Translations under genes and position numbers: made by a program | Source: Branchiostoma belcheri | Taxonomy: Eukaryota > Chordata > Leptocardii > Amphioxiformes > Branchiostomatidae | Assembly: GCF_001625305.1 (NCBI RefSeq) | Contig: NW_017802813.1 | Coordinates: 291,835 to 355,834 of the forward strand | Length of the DNA stretch: 64,000 nt | Direction: 5' to 3' | Shown here: positions 31,705 through 46,000 of the stretch, piece by piece | How positions within the stretch are numbered: position 1 is the first letter of the stretch | How the letters are laid out: each line of letters opens with the position of its first letter | Notes under the pieces: model-generated | Told to the model about the DNA's origin: nothing | Seen by the model: the letters and a program-made list of their open reading frames with translations, nothing else | Database searches by the model: none

Positions 31705-34700
31705 GTGAGTTTTTGTTTTCCACCACTGTTTTATTTTTGAGGGATTATTTGTGTAAAAATGTGACGATAGATGTCTGTGAAGTAAGACCGTACAGCCGGC
31801 AAGATTCCAACATGGCGGCACGCACTTCTTGGCCTTGCTTGAAGTTTCCTTGGCGGTACAATCGGGCGTCTTAAATTTGGATTAAACAATTTTTTTTGTC
31901 GGCGTGTTCCCACGACTTGGCGGGGTTCTCGAACTTTGTGCACGTAAGGGGAACGAAAGCGTTCGCGCTAAAACGTTTTGCAGACGTGTGATATCATTTA
32001 TCAAAGTAACGGGACCCGGCGTTCGCGGGATTTTGCCAAACTTTTGGTTTTGAAAAGAACAGAGATTTGAGGTAGACCTCGCCTGATTCCCTTAATTTTA
32101 TTATCCTGCAAGCGACTGCAAATGTTGCATGTTGCTTAGATGCATGTTACGGCTTCAGCTCTGCCACGAAACACGCCTTCTGGCTTCTGCGCCTTCCATC
32201 CAGCTTGCCCTTCAACCCTGTACAAAATAACAAACATAAATATCTCTGACACTTCGCGATGCTGATTATCATATTTTGTTTACAAGAAATCAGCGCGTGG
32301 AACTGGAGAAGCTTGTTCTTATCGTTTTATCACCTTACGTGGGTTTGCACAAACATGACCAAGGTGATGTTAGCTTGGCTGACAGATCTAAGATGCTTCT
32401 AGAGCCTGATGAGAGACAATCTCCAGTGGCTTCTGGGCGATTCCATTCTCCTTTGGGGGGTGTATGTCAAAAGTTGTCACACCTGGTAGGAGGGTGTGGC
32501 CGTAACCAAAGGTGGTATTCCCTAGGGGTTATCCCGTTTTTAAAGTCCAGGAAGGGGTGAGTACACGGAATTTAAGTGTAAGGAATCAAGAACAACATAT
32601 TTGGTAAAATGTGAAATGAAATAAAAGGAGAAGAATTCAAGAAATGTTCCCATTCACCCCCACAAGATTTTTAATGGGTTAGCCCAGAGGGCATGCCATT
32701 TTGAGTTCTTTGGCCTTCAGGTCAACCGCCAACATTACAGTTTTTGTTCGCTTAGATAAATAAACAGCTGTAGATTTATAAGAAGAATGCATTAAACCAT
32801 GTGAAGGAATTGTGTTTTTTTTTTGTTGACGACTCATGTTATTTATTGTACTGTACATGTAGCGATGTTGCCACTTTTGCCTCTGTTCATCCATAGCCCA
32901 GGGATCGAAACTAGTGTTATCTAAAGATGTAATAAGAGCAATGTTAGTTTGGCAATTCATGTATGTACAATGTTGGACAATTATCAAAAGCACATGTCAC
33001 CTTGGCTACATAAGTACACATAGCAGATGACTTTTTCTTATATGACTTGAATTTTGTGCTATATGTGGGATATAGTACACACTCATGATATGTATTATAT
33101 GCTCTAGACATCAAACAATGGCTTTGGGAGGGGGGGGGGGGCAAAATTAAGTACACTACATCACCAACCCAACTAAGTCGCAGAATATACATGTAGTTGG
33201 GGTGACCCAGATGAGTAGGTGTGCTTGGCCACATTTGGTTCATGGATGACCATGGTGCAGTCACCACATAGAGGCATGGAAAGGTTAACCCCTGAAGTGT
33301 CGAATGTCTGGAATCTAAATTAAGGGTGTCTTTGTCTTTGCCATTGAAATCAACCCTGACACTTCCAGAGTTGAATTTAAACCTTAGTTCATGTGCAGGC
33401 AGCCATGTTGTTGCCTGTGCAAACCACAGCGCATGTGTGGGAGGGCAGCAGTGCCTGACCCTGTCAGCGGAAAAATTCAGAATGTGGTTAGCACTGATCC
33501 GGATCAACCACAGTCAAACCAACAAAACAGGAGGACCCCCTATTACTTGAGTTTTACGCTATCAGTGGTTTCAATGAGTCAGTATTGGTGACAAAATCTA
33601 CATGTGTAGAAACATACCAGTAACCAATATAGGAGGTACAAACAGAACATTACATAAACAGAACACACTAATTGTTTTCCAAATTGCTGCTTAATATCAA
33701 GGCTAGAACAGCTGTTCTTATGTCAGGTTGTCTCCAGGAATAAGATTAAACAGAACATATCCAATGACCCCTCCAGTGAGCCTGCGATAGCCTACCATTT
33801 GGCCTTTTAAATTTGCGGTCAGGTTTTTTTTTAAATATAACCAATAAGAAAATCTGCAGTCAACACTTCCGTGTGCCAAGAAGTCCATCAACTTTCTTGA
33901 AGAAGTTAGCTCCAGTTGTAAGAAAATATTTTCAACATTGCAAGCTTTGTTGGTATTGGCAGAGCATCCAACTTGTAAGCATTTTTCTGGTGAAGCTTTA
34001 TTGTTATTGGCTGGATGGCGAACTTTGAAGCTTTTCATTGGTTTAGAAAGGTAATTGGTTAAAAGGGCTTTCTAGGCCCTTTTTTGACTTTTGGAGGGGA
34101 AATGACAAAAATGTTTCTGGCCATCTTTTGTGATTGATAAAAAGATATATTAATTTGTTACAGTCAAGCAGTTCTCAGAAATGCTTCCCTCCCCAGATGT
34201 CACTGGTTAGTGACAATTTGCATGTCAGGCTGGATTATCAAAGTATTTCCTGCTCAGAGGCATCCCACAGCTCATTAGTGAATAGATCAAAGTTATCTGA
34301 TTAAAAAGCTAATCTTTTGATTTTTGATGAAAATGTTTCTACATCAAAATGCTGCTAATTCACAGTATGTTATTGATTTCATAAATCATATCATATGACA
34401 TGTGTCATAGTTTAGCTCAAGTAAAGTTACATGAAAATTTCAGTGTTTTTCAATCCTAAGTAATACATAGTGACCTCTTTGGTTAATGATACTAGAGAAA
34501 TTATCTTTTTTGTACATATTTGTCACTTCTTTGTTCCCACCAAAGGAAAAGCTGATTAATTTAGATCATCCCTCAAAGTGTAAAGGCTAATCATATAGGC
34601 CCAAAGTAATACACAACACGCTTTTATATGGCCTCCAATACACAAATACAAATTTACATGGTTAATATCAGTTAATGATTTTTAAATTTTTTTTGTTATG

Positions 34701-36984
34701 ATAAAAAAGAGGCAAAGATAATAGCACTGTTTCAGCTCGGAGTGGTCTAAGCAAGGACATTGTTTAAGTTGATTACAGAACTCACTGTTTAGCCTCTAGC
34801 AGGCTTGAAGGCAGGCTTTCTTTGTGTTTTCTGCTTGTTTATAAACCTTCAGGCTAGACTTCTGCCAAAACCTGGTGAATTAAAAAAAATGCACTGCAGT
34901 GAGTAAAAAAAAAAGACAGCAAAAAAAGACCGGCGATAAAGCCTGCTGTGGAGGCTATATTATGTGTACTTTGTGTGTATTTTGACCAAACTAAGGTTTA
35001 TTAGGACAGTACACTAGTATCAACATTCTAATTGAGTAATTAGTGTGTACCTATTAGCTTTTCTCATCTAACGTTTATTGTTGGGAGGTCAGTCATTTTC
35101 CCCCTAAAATGGTTTGAACAAAAGCTTGTGTTGATCCCATTGTTTGCTCCTTGCAAACTTATTTGGAGGGACAATGTAATCTACTGCACTCTACCAGACA
35201 CGTGCCTACACATCCACCAGTAAAGGGTTCATCTAGTCAGGACTAAAAAAAACTTTCATATTCATGATAATGATATGAACTTTGAGTTGAGAAAATGAAA
35301 CATTTCTTGTACCGTTAACCTTTTCTTTATACAAAAACTTTCAAAGCAAGGGAAGTAAAAGTTGACTTCTTTTTACCACTATAGCAGGTATCAAATTTTC
35401 TTATATCATGATGCCATATTGCCAACCTACGTGTACATGTCAAAAGGTCATGAGGTAGTGACCCCACCAACTTTGACTCCTATGCAAATGACTTCTGGTC
35501 AGTGTGCTGCTGTATTTCAAGCTGAAATACACATTGTGTGATGTCATTGATACCAATATACCTATGTTTTTCATATCATTGAGCTCAGATTTTTGGATAC
35601 TAAAGATGATGGAATGGCCAAGTCTTTTCCTTGCAAGAGCTATGAAATGCCATTGAAAGAAATCTTAATTCCCGAGGGATTGGAGGTCTGTTGCTGCCAA
35701 GTTCAAAAGGCTTTGAAAATTTTTAAGTTCTGATTACTGAAATTATGTTAAGTACACAAATGCATGTACTTCATTTGATCTGCAGCCAGAAAAAAATTGT
35801 TACATCTTGGTGTACAGTAGTACAAGATATTGACACAAAGTTGGTAAAAGTACTTTCTTGAAGAAAAATGGTCTGTAAAGGAAACACCTACTTGTGAATG
35901 TTGGTTGCACTGTGACAGAGTGACTCTCACACCACTGTGAAGTTAGGCACTCTTAACAAGCAGTCATGCAGACTGAAATGATCATGAATCTACTATGTCC
36001 GCTTATGATCCCAAAACAGATGATAGATGAAAAATCATAACTTTTAATTAATTGTCATATCTTATGAAGAGAAATGTAGCCGTTCAGACAAAAAGATCTT
36101 TCACCCTAAAATCTGCTTTGATATTGTTATTCCTTGAGATTATTTCACATTTTCCATTATTGCAAGATGATCCTGCTGATATGAATAGGGAGAAATTTCT
36201 CTAATTATAGGGAAGCATTGTTGTCTCAGGTTGCTGCCATGTTCAGTGACCATCCAGGTTGCTATGGACTTCCTATCTCCTCACTGATCAACTCTGACCC
36301 TTGACATAGCACCCCATTTATTAGAAAGTTGACAACATTGCCTTTACTTGTGCTTGTGTGTTGAACTGAAGACAGCTGAAGCAGTATTTTTAAGGCCGCC
36401 AGACTGCTGTCCATTGTTTGATGCGGTACAAGACTGAAGTTGTGATTGGTTACAACACATTGCACTTCCATTGACGTGATGTGTCTGGAAAACTTGGCAA
36501 TGAAAGGGGCCAACCTTCCTGACCATGTGCCACAAATTATGGCCCGTTTTGAACTTTTTGGAAGGAAACAGGAAAAATGTTCCGGTAAGACATTTCAGCC
36601 TTTGAAATTGAAGGAGACCTATTGTATGCATCATTCAAAATCTAATCGCTCATAGGAAAATGTACATGCTCAATTTTTCTCCCNNNNNNNNNNNNNNNNN
36701 NNNCGTTCCACCTGGTCACGTGACTTGCGGGCGGGGACTGTTCGCTAATTTCATGATCGAGCGGGAGGGAGCAGAGAGCGGGTTTTATACGTCGTTGGTT
36801 AGAGACGCACTTGCTTGGGATTAGCATCTGTCGGTTCCAGCATGGAGTATAACTCCATGGTTCTAGCAGTGGCAACGCTGGCAACAATTAGTATGTTGTA
36901 AAATTGTTCTGCTGAACTATAGACACGCAACGTTATGCAAAAAAAATTCTTACATAATATGACGCACACACATGTATACCAGAG

Positions 36985-37019
<35 letters not shown>

Positions 37020-40000
37020 AATATATAAATAATTATGCAACAAGCGGTTACATTGTTGTCCACACCGCCGGCGACTGGAAGGTGCGTGCTGCAGGTAACC
37101 TGATACAGTTGTATGAATCCCTGGTTTGAGAAGTGTATCAATTGTGCAACACTATGTCTGTGATATCGCAGCTTATAATAATAACCGTGGTGAAAATTAT
37201 GCAGGAAAGGAAATCATTTATGTTTGATGTTACAAAGACGACATTCTGCCCTTTTTGTGCGGTAGATTGCGTTTTTCTGCAACTCTTCCTCCCTCCCGCT
37301 GATCATGAAATTAGCGAACAGTCCCCGCCCGCAAGTCACGTGACCAGGTGGAACGTATACGCGGAGGCGGCGAGCTCGTCGCAGCGCATATTTTGTCAAA
37401 AAATGGGTACTTTAAAAGCTCGTAAAGCACGGAAACTTGTCAGAAATGCAGGGGGAGGCATATAGGAACATATTTGTGGTGGTGGATTTTGCCGGCGTTG
37501 CGCGAGGGCCGAAATTTTGCCAAGAGTAGTGGGCGTTCGCAGCGAACCCGGAAGTAAAAGTGGGCGTTCGCCAAGAAGAGAAAAAACCCAGTAAATTTCG
37601 ATTTATTTAAGTTCGGCTCGATGGATTCGCTTCAAACTTGGCATGGACACCCGCGAGCACACTCTGGACATGACCACACCAAAAATTTTAAGATTCGTGC
37701 GACAATTGGTGGGCTTTCGTGGGCGTTCGCTAAAAAGAGAATGCGTTAATTCCCAAGGGATTGGAGGTCAGTTGCTGCCAAGTTCAAAAGGCTTTGAAAA
37801 TTTTAAAGTTCTGATTACTGAAATTATGTTAAGTACACAAATGCATGTACTTCTTCATTTGATCTGCAGCCAGAAAAAATTGTTACATCTTGGTGTACAG
37901 TAGTACAAGATATTGACACAAAGTTGGTAAAAGCTCTTTCTTGAAGAAAAATGGTATGTAAAGGAAACACCTACTTGTGAATGTTGGTTGCACTGTGACA
38001 GAGTGACTCTCACACCACTGTGAAGTTAGGCACTCAACTTCTCAAGCAGTCATGCAGACTGAAATGATCATGAATCTACTATGTCCGCTTATGATCCCAA
38101 AACAGATGATAGATGAAAAATCATAACTTTTAATTAATTGTCATATCTTATGAAGAGAAATGTAGCCGTTCGGACAAAAAGATCTTTCACCCTAAAATCT
38201 GCTTTGATATTGTTATTCCTTGAGATTATTTCACATTTTCCACTATTGCAAGATGATCCTGCTGATATGAATAGGGAGAATATAGTATATTCTCCCTAAT
38301 TATAGGGAAGCATTGTTGTCTCAGGTTGCTGCCATGTTTCAGTGACCATCCAGGTTGTCTATGGACTTCCTATCTCCTCACTGATCAACTCTGACCCTTG
38401 ACATAGCACCCATTTATTAGAAAGTTGACAACATTGCCTTTACTTGTGCTTGTGTGTTGAACTGAAGACAGCTGAAGCAGATTTTTAAGGCTGCCAGACT
38501 GCTGCCCATTGTTTGATACGGTACAAGACTGAAGTTGTGATTGGTTACAACACATTGCACTTCCATTGACGTGATGTGTCTGGAAAACTTGGCAATGAAA
38601 GGGGCCAACCTTCCTGACCATGTGCCACAAATTATGGCCCGTTTTGAACTTTTTGGAAGGAAACAGGAAAAATGTTCCGGTAAGACATTTCAGCCTTTGA
38701 AATTGAAGGAGACCTATTGTATGCATCATTCAAAATCTAATCGCTCATAGGAAAAATGTACATGCTCAATTTTTCTCCCATGACATGCTGCCATGTTGTT
38801 GTATACTTACTTACATTTATCAGACAGGTCAGATTTTAACTTAATGCATTTAGACATGAAAATTGGTTATTCTTTTGTCCAGTTTTGAGCCATGAAGGTT
38901 GCAAGCTGAGACATTTCTGTGGTTACCTTGCCTCTTCTGGCTCTCAGGATGTTTGAAATACTTTCAGTCGTGTTTGGTCCAAAAAAGGTGTTGGCATGTT
39001 CCATCACAACCTGTTGAAAGGTGGTTATGTCTGTTCGGACTAGCCTAGACAGGAAGTGGCCCCTGCACAGCCTTGTCAGCCCTTCCGTCTATCTCGGGCA
39101 GGTAATACCGCGGTAAGACATGTGGTAAGACCCGGGCAGCGTAGGCAGGAAGACGCCCTCTTCATAGCAGGCAGGGCAGAATTCCTGTCTAGCACAGGCC
39201 AGACCGATTTCCTCGGGATACAGTCCTGTATTCATTCAACTACCACTGCGTTGTACCAAGGCTGTTATCACGAAAAACAGCCACATAGATTACCAGGTCT
39301 ATGTATCTATACACCAACGCTTATTTGTCGTGTCAAGGCATGTTGTTTCAGTGCATGAAACGAACCTTACGCCCAGGACGTTCATGTTTCACACTGAGCA
39401 TAAGTATTTCATAACAGTTGTGACGCGAACAGAAGTGAAGGGAAGGTCAGGTTCACAGTGGAATGTTCCGGACTTGAAAAGATGGACCTTTATCCAGATG
39501 GGAACATATGTTGAGGACAGTAGGTTTAGTTTAGACTCAGGGGTAAGTGTAGTGTTTGACAGCCTCTTCCTGTTACGACTGCCCTGGGTCAGGGTCACCG
39601 TCTACGTGTAGCTACAAATCAACCTCCTACATTTCACAAGTTCAGACAATGGTAATGAATCCTAACTAAAGACGGCAAATAGATGCCATGACCCAGACAC
39701 AACAGACGAACTGGACAGAGACCTCTTACCCTTCTGACTAATTTGAGTGCCCTTGTGTGTGTGGTTAGGGGTATTGACACAGACTCTGTTGGCTGATTAT
39801 ACAATTGGGACATAAGTGGTGGTAAATGTTTGCTGTCAGTAAATAACGGCTTGTTGGAATCCTTTATCCCCAAGCAAATATTTCGCAGCAACGGTGTAGG
39901 TATCCTCAACTTCCTCTGGAAGCTTGCTGGTACTTGTGAGAGGATATTTGCCTGTGCATCTACATGTACCATAAATGCCACTGCGCCCCAGAGATGGAAA

Positions 40001-43000
40001 TGTACAAAAATATCAGAAGGAAGTCAACTTTTCCTACACTTGAAAAAGGGGTCTGTGCAGAGGCTGATAAAAGCTGCTCGCTTGATACTTGAAGTCAGAC
40101 TCCAGTGGCTTCCGAGCAAGGCCTTCCTGTGAGATCAAGAAAAGAAAAAAGTATCTAAAGCCTCACATTTATCAACATACCAGTTGTTTACATCTGGTTA
40201 ACGTCAAACTCTATTACCACTAATTAAAGTCGTTTCTAACTTGAAATATGTCAGTACATGTTTACATTACAAGATGGGAAGGTGATCACTCTAGGCACCT
40301 GTAATGAAAGAAGAAAGATGTCATCAGATATGCATTAACTACGATCATGGACTTCAATCCGACAATTTATGTAGCTGTCTGCCTGCTACAATGTAAGTTA
40401 ACCTTTTTTTACCAAATCTGTATTGGGTACAGGGTTAGGCAGCAAGGAGAAGGTTAATGGTTTGGGTTGGTAATAAATCCACACAGTTTGATAACAAATG
40501 TCCAGAAATTCATGAAACAAGACGGACAATGTGTTTTAACCAGACAATAAAGTGCTTCTTGTACTTGAACCTCAAGGCATTTACTACATTTATATAGGTT
40601 ACAGTACATGTCAACAGGGACTAGGCCTAGAGGCTATAGTATAAACTGTGTAACAGTATGTAAAACATCTGCTGAATCAGTTCAGGTAAAGGTTGAAGTT
40701 CGAAGACTTAGCATACTTTAAACCCCATTAGGAGATGGTAACCCAAGTCTAGTTAGCCATTAAAGAACCAGGTGTGAATAAGTAGGGAAGTCAATGCAGA
40801 AAGAAAAAAAAAACATGTTTTCAGTTTTGCAATCCTCTCAATTCTGATGTATGGTACTACTGCCCTCCCAGGTTTCCTGATTACGATTTGCCAATAATAA
40901 ATGCTAAAAAGACTAAAAGGATGTTCTGCAGTCCTCTCAGCAGTAAGACCTGGTATTGATGTGTTGTGCCCTCCCTGGTTTCTTGATTAACATTAAGATC
41001 TCCTGATAATAAGTGCTGTGCTAAGCAGAAAATCCTCCTGTCTCTTAGGAGATTAGAAGTTTTTAGTCTATGATTAGCGCTAACGATCTTCCTGGTATGA
41101 AGCCTTAAAGACCTCCTGGTATGGGTCTCCTTTTTTGGCTGGAGAATTTCTATACCTCAACAAATTCGATCCACTATTGATTGTCAAACTTTTGACAGCA
41201 AAAGTACAAGCTTGTGAGAAAACAACCTATTGATATTAAACTTTCAAAGCTTTAGAATTTCAGGAGAATTTCTGAGAAATCATTGATATGAGAAGATGGG
41301 AAATTATCCCTGGTTCAGCATCTTCCCGTCTTTGCTGCTGGGATGCAGGATTTCTGGTTCAATCATGCAGAAAACCATTATTGACAAAACTACAGGTCTC
41401 TTTTTTTGTCCTGTTTACTGGGCTTACTGGACCACATGACTTCCCTGTGGTGTCTCTATTATCCCATTCATCTCCTCAGTTCATGCAGAGTTAATGAAAG
41501 CTTCATGCAGAGTTAATGAAATAGAACTTACTTTGCAGCTTCAAAACTGTCTTGTCCATTGGGGCAGAAAGGTGCAATGAAGGTTTCTCCATCCTTCATT
41601 CCTTCATTCATTAAAAGTAGGGGGTGGCACCAAGTCAGTAGGACAACATAAACTTGATAAAAAGCAACAAAAACATTAAAGTGTATTTGAAAAATTATGT
41701 TTTTGTACTTTACTGCATCTTTGAAATATTAAACCTTTAACACATAAGGATCAAGTCTTACGTAGATAGTTACAATGAACCATTGATCATTTATACCAAA
41801 AATAATGTAGCTTCAAATGTACAATTTACATGGATAAACCAGTAAGTACCAACTCAGAAGAATAACTATCTACTAAGAAACAGACACCAATCCGAGTTCA
41901 CCAAAACTATGTATTTAATCTTAAGATTCATTCGTATGTTTCAAATCTCGTGAGTTTAAAGTAGGTTCTCCTTCAATGCTGACAACAGGAAGTGGAGTTA
42001 GACATGTAGATGTTTTGAGATTCCCAAGCCAAATTGCCAGATCGTTCTGGGCCGTGAACAACTATACTTTCATAACTGGAGGTCAAGTACTTCGGGAATA
42101 GCACACATGCTTTTCCATTTTGAAATGTTTGCCAACAAGTCAAGGATGGCTCCCTTTCCCACAATGCTATATGCTTGCTTATAATCTTCTTACAAAGAAA
42201 AAGAATGACAAAATGCATGCCTACATGTAAAATTATTAATAATTATTGCTTTTATGTTAGAGACATAATTACAACAGACCAATGACTACTGAACCTTCCC
42301 AACACAAATCCCTAGTCTTCCCTGTAACTTAGTGTAAGTGTCCAACAAGATCTAATTAAAGCATTGTGAGAACTTCTGGGTTGTGATTGGTTGACGTCTG
42401 ACAGCCATGTTTGTTTTCGAAAGAGTAGGGACAACTTCTGTGTTCTTAGTGATGCACTCTTGGAACAAAAACAACTTCTAGGACTAGGCGTACATATCTG
42501 GAACAGTACGCCTTGACCGATGTGTGCCCAGCTGAGTGATTCATATCTTGTATTTGGTAAGGAAAACCTCTATCCTCACAAACGCCAGACAGCTTAGTTT
42601 GGGATGTTTGTGGTTTCCTGTGAGGGTTTTGTGCTGTTGGAGATCTGCAGATACCTGTAAGACCTCCCAGAGAGCCCCCCACCCATCCCCACCCACAACA
42701 TAGACATTACTCATGTCTTAAACAAGCAAACAGGTGAAGGAGTCTCCTGTTGCCTACTTCAGCCACAGAAAGCTAAACAAAGCCCTGTGGCCTGGCATAT
42801 TGTTGTCAAGTTCTAGACTGAGGAAATCCTGTGGTTCGCAGACAATTGCTACAGACCAAAATCTCTTTATTCAAAGTTTCATACACACTCGAACTGGTCT
42901 GACTTTAACCTTCAAAATGTCATGCTGTTGACCTCATTGTGAGGCAGGCAAATTTGCATATGTATGAGATTACTTTGGCATGTCAGGTAAATCTGCAAAT

Positions 43001-46000
43001 GTGTCCAGAAGTGAAGTAGAGTTCGTTAGGAACATTGTCACGTCAACGTTGGTGACAAAAACCTTAGGGTTAAATGACGCCAAGCAAGCTTTGACTAAGT
43101 TATGCTTTCTTTGTAATAAATCAATGTTAATTTATGTTAATTCAATAATAACTTTTATCCATAATGCTACATGTATTCACTGCTGTTACTGTTAACTTGG
43201 AAATAAAATGTGTACGCATATGCCAACAAAAAGAAGAATAATCAGATCCAGTAGCTCAGCTGAAAGTGTTTTACACAAACTTGCCAGAGAAAATACTGTG
43301 GATGCACACACCTGCAGTGAAACACTGCTTCTCCCTTATTGGCTAGATTTTTAAATAATGGGCAGCCAGGATCAGTATTTTGGCATGGAATAGGTGAAAA
43401 GTCTAAGAAAACAGTATCTATTACTGCATGATTCACAGCGGGGAGAAACATCCTTGCCAAGTGTAGACCCAGGGTAGCCTACCTTTAGCCCTTTGCTGAA
43501 AGGTACTGCCTGTGTCTATTTTCATCTTGGCAGTTTCTCACACGCTAAGAACATAGATTCTGTCGAAATATTGCCTGTGCCAAGAAAACTGTTTGTAGCC
43601 TCAGGTAACCTATTAATCAGAAATGCCTAACTAGCAAACCTCCCTTACGACATCCCACCAGTACTGTACCGGGGTAAGGACCCAGTCAAAGTCGTCATAC
43701 CAAAGCTCTACAACTGCAAATTAAAGGCATTCTTGAGAGTGGTGATGTGTTATATACAAAATTTAGCTTTCTACTGAACTGAAGGAATAGTTTGTTGTAG
43801 AGCCTCATCAACAGTTTGTTCTGCTCAGGGTATAGCTTACAAGATTCCTTCCAATGAAGGGCGATAGCATGTCTAAGTTCTGTTACGAACCCTAACACTC
43901 AGGTAGATCAGCATTCAAGCCCCATCCTAGAGAAAGCATGCCTGACCAATAGATCAGCTTCAATCTTTTTTTACCAAAATACACTGGAAATTGACAGTGC
44001 ATGAAAATGGATCGAGTTGAGTTTCATGCTGATGGGATTTAAGTCTAGTACACAGCATTAACATACTGGATTAAGAGCTACACAAAGAGATGCCTTATTT
44101 GTGAAGAAATTTTCCCTTAAGCCAGCATGACAGCCCCCACCACTTCAGGTGAGGTGGAGCATACCTCGTATTACCTGAGATGCTTCGTCTGAGGACAAAG
44201 ACAACAAATGGTTAAAATGCTGATCACCAAAGAATGCGGTCTAAAGAAACTATACCATTTGGTGGTGCATTATTTTTAGAAGTTAAAAGTATTACCGAGG
44301 GTAAGGTCTGAATTTCCCACATTTTATCAAACATATGTCAGGGCTAGAGATGCTGTACCATCAGCAAATGCAGATAAATGCAGGTTTTTATGGTGTCAAC
44401 CTGCACCTAACCTGTACTGTAACCTGTGTAGGATTTCGAGCCCTGCGTGTTCTTGGATCCAACATTCACAGGGAATCACAATAAATGATGACATTTTTAC
44501 TGATTGACTGATACATACACTTGTGTGTGTGGCCCATCGCAGGAGGTCAGTATGTGACATGATAGGTAAAACCACACAAACAAGGAGTTGTATCAATAAC
44601 ATTAACAAAGTCTTTCCTTGAGAAACTACGGCACCAGGAAATCAAATCTAAGGATAAGGAATGCAGTAACCTTTCGTGGATAGATAAGGATGGAGGGGGT
44701 TAAGGGGTTAAACGTAGCCCATCTTTAAAGTACAACAAAGCAAGGTTAACCCCTTTTTATTCTTGATTTCATACTGCTTGAATACTCTGTTTCATATAAA
44801 TATGATTTTATAGCAATGCTCAAGGTCTTGACATTGTGCTACATGGGAAAATGGCCACAAAAAATGTTCAAGGTTTGTTACGTAATATAATAGAGCCTAG
44901 CTGAAAGTTGTGTGGAGTGATGAAAGCCAGCTCAACTTTGACTTATCAAAAGTTCACCCTGTGCAGTAAGGTGTTTATCATCACTTTCTACTGAACTTTT
45001 AATGTGCATGTACAACTTGGGCCGACTTTAGACTGACGACGGTATACGATCGCACGACAATCGTTGTTGGCGACGGCTGGCTTTAGACACATGACCAGAA
45101 TGTGTGGCGAACACCCGCAGCGCAGGAGGGCACGCCGCGCGCCAATTCAAAATGGCGAGAGAACCCCTTTTTTCGGCATGCTGCAGCAGATTGTTTTTAT
45201 TCTGCTTTTAACTCGTTGTCCTGTTGATGAGACGCCGAGTTTGTGCCCAGCAAATAAGGGGTATATGGCACATGTACCGAGCGGGGCAATACTCCGGGTT
45301 TGAACCCGGCGTTCGGTGCTGACGTCGGCCTGGCTACATTGGCCGGGAAATGTGGATCGGCGGATTGGTTCACACAGGAAAAGTAGCGATTGGTGGCAGG
45401 GGATTGTACTAGACACGTATGACGATATAAAGTCTTTGGTTTGACGACATTTAATGATACAGGCGATGTGCTTGGACATGAAATAACGCTTGCAGGCTTA
45501 TTTGCATAAGGCTAATGACCTCCCACTTCCGTCGCCGGCGACGGTTCACTTTAGACGGTGGAAAATCCTCCTCGGACCCCCCGCTGAAGGATCGCACGAT
45601 AGGGTCCGAGGTGGTAGTGACGACGATTCGAGGATTACCGTCGTGCGACTATTTTGATCGTGTTTAGACGGTGGTAAAATACCGTCGCCGGCAACATCTT
45701 GACGATAAACATTCGTACGACTATCGAACCGTCGTCAGTCTAAAGTGCCCCTTGGACAACATGTGATCCTTGTAAAGCTGGGCTTGTAATATTACTGCTA
45801 ATTAATAAGTCCCTTGTACTACTGGTTCAGAGAAGTTGTGTAAATAATGCATTCCAGAAATCGTTGTAACTTGTACACAACCTGACCCATGTCAGCTTGT
45901 TATTTTAGTCTATAACTCCAGACTTTCTGCCAAAGGGCCCTTTGCAAACATTGGAGTGTCATTTGATGCTCTCTTTCTGCTCGAGACACCCTGGCCGGAC

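Noticed and set aside
32944-33507. 187-codon minus-strand frame as a gene.
   Set aside because: No domain, unusual composition with a PPPP run from a G tract, and no splice or promoter context; likely chance.
36642-36887. Frame crossing the N gap.
   Set aside because: It contains unknown residues and lies in the inverted-repeat insertion.
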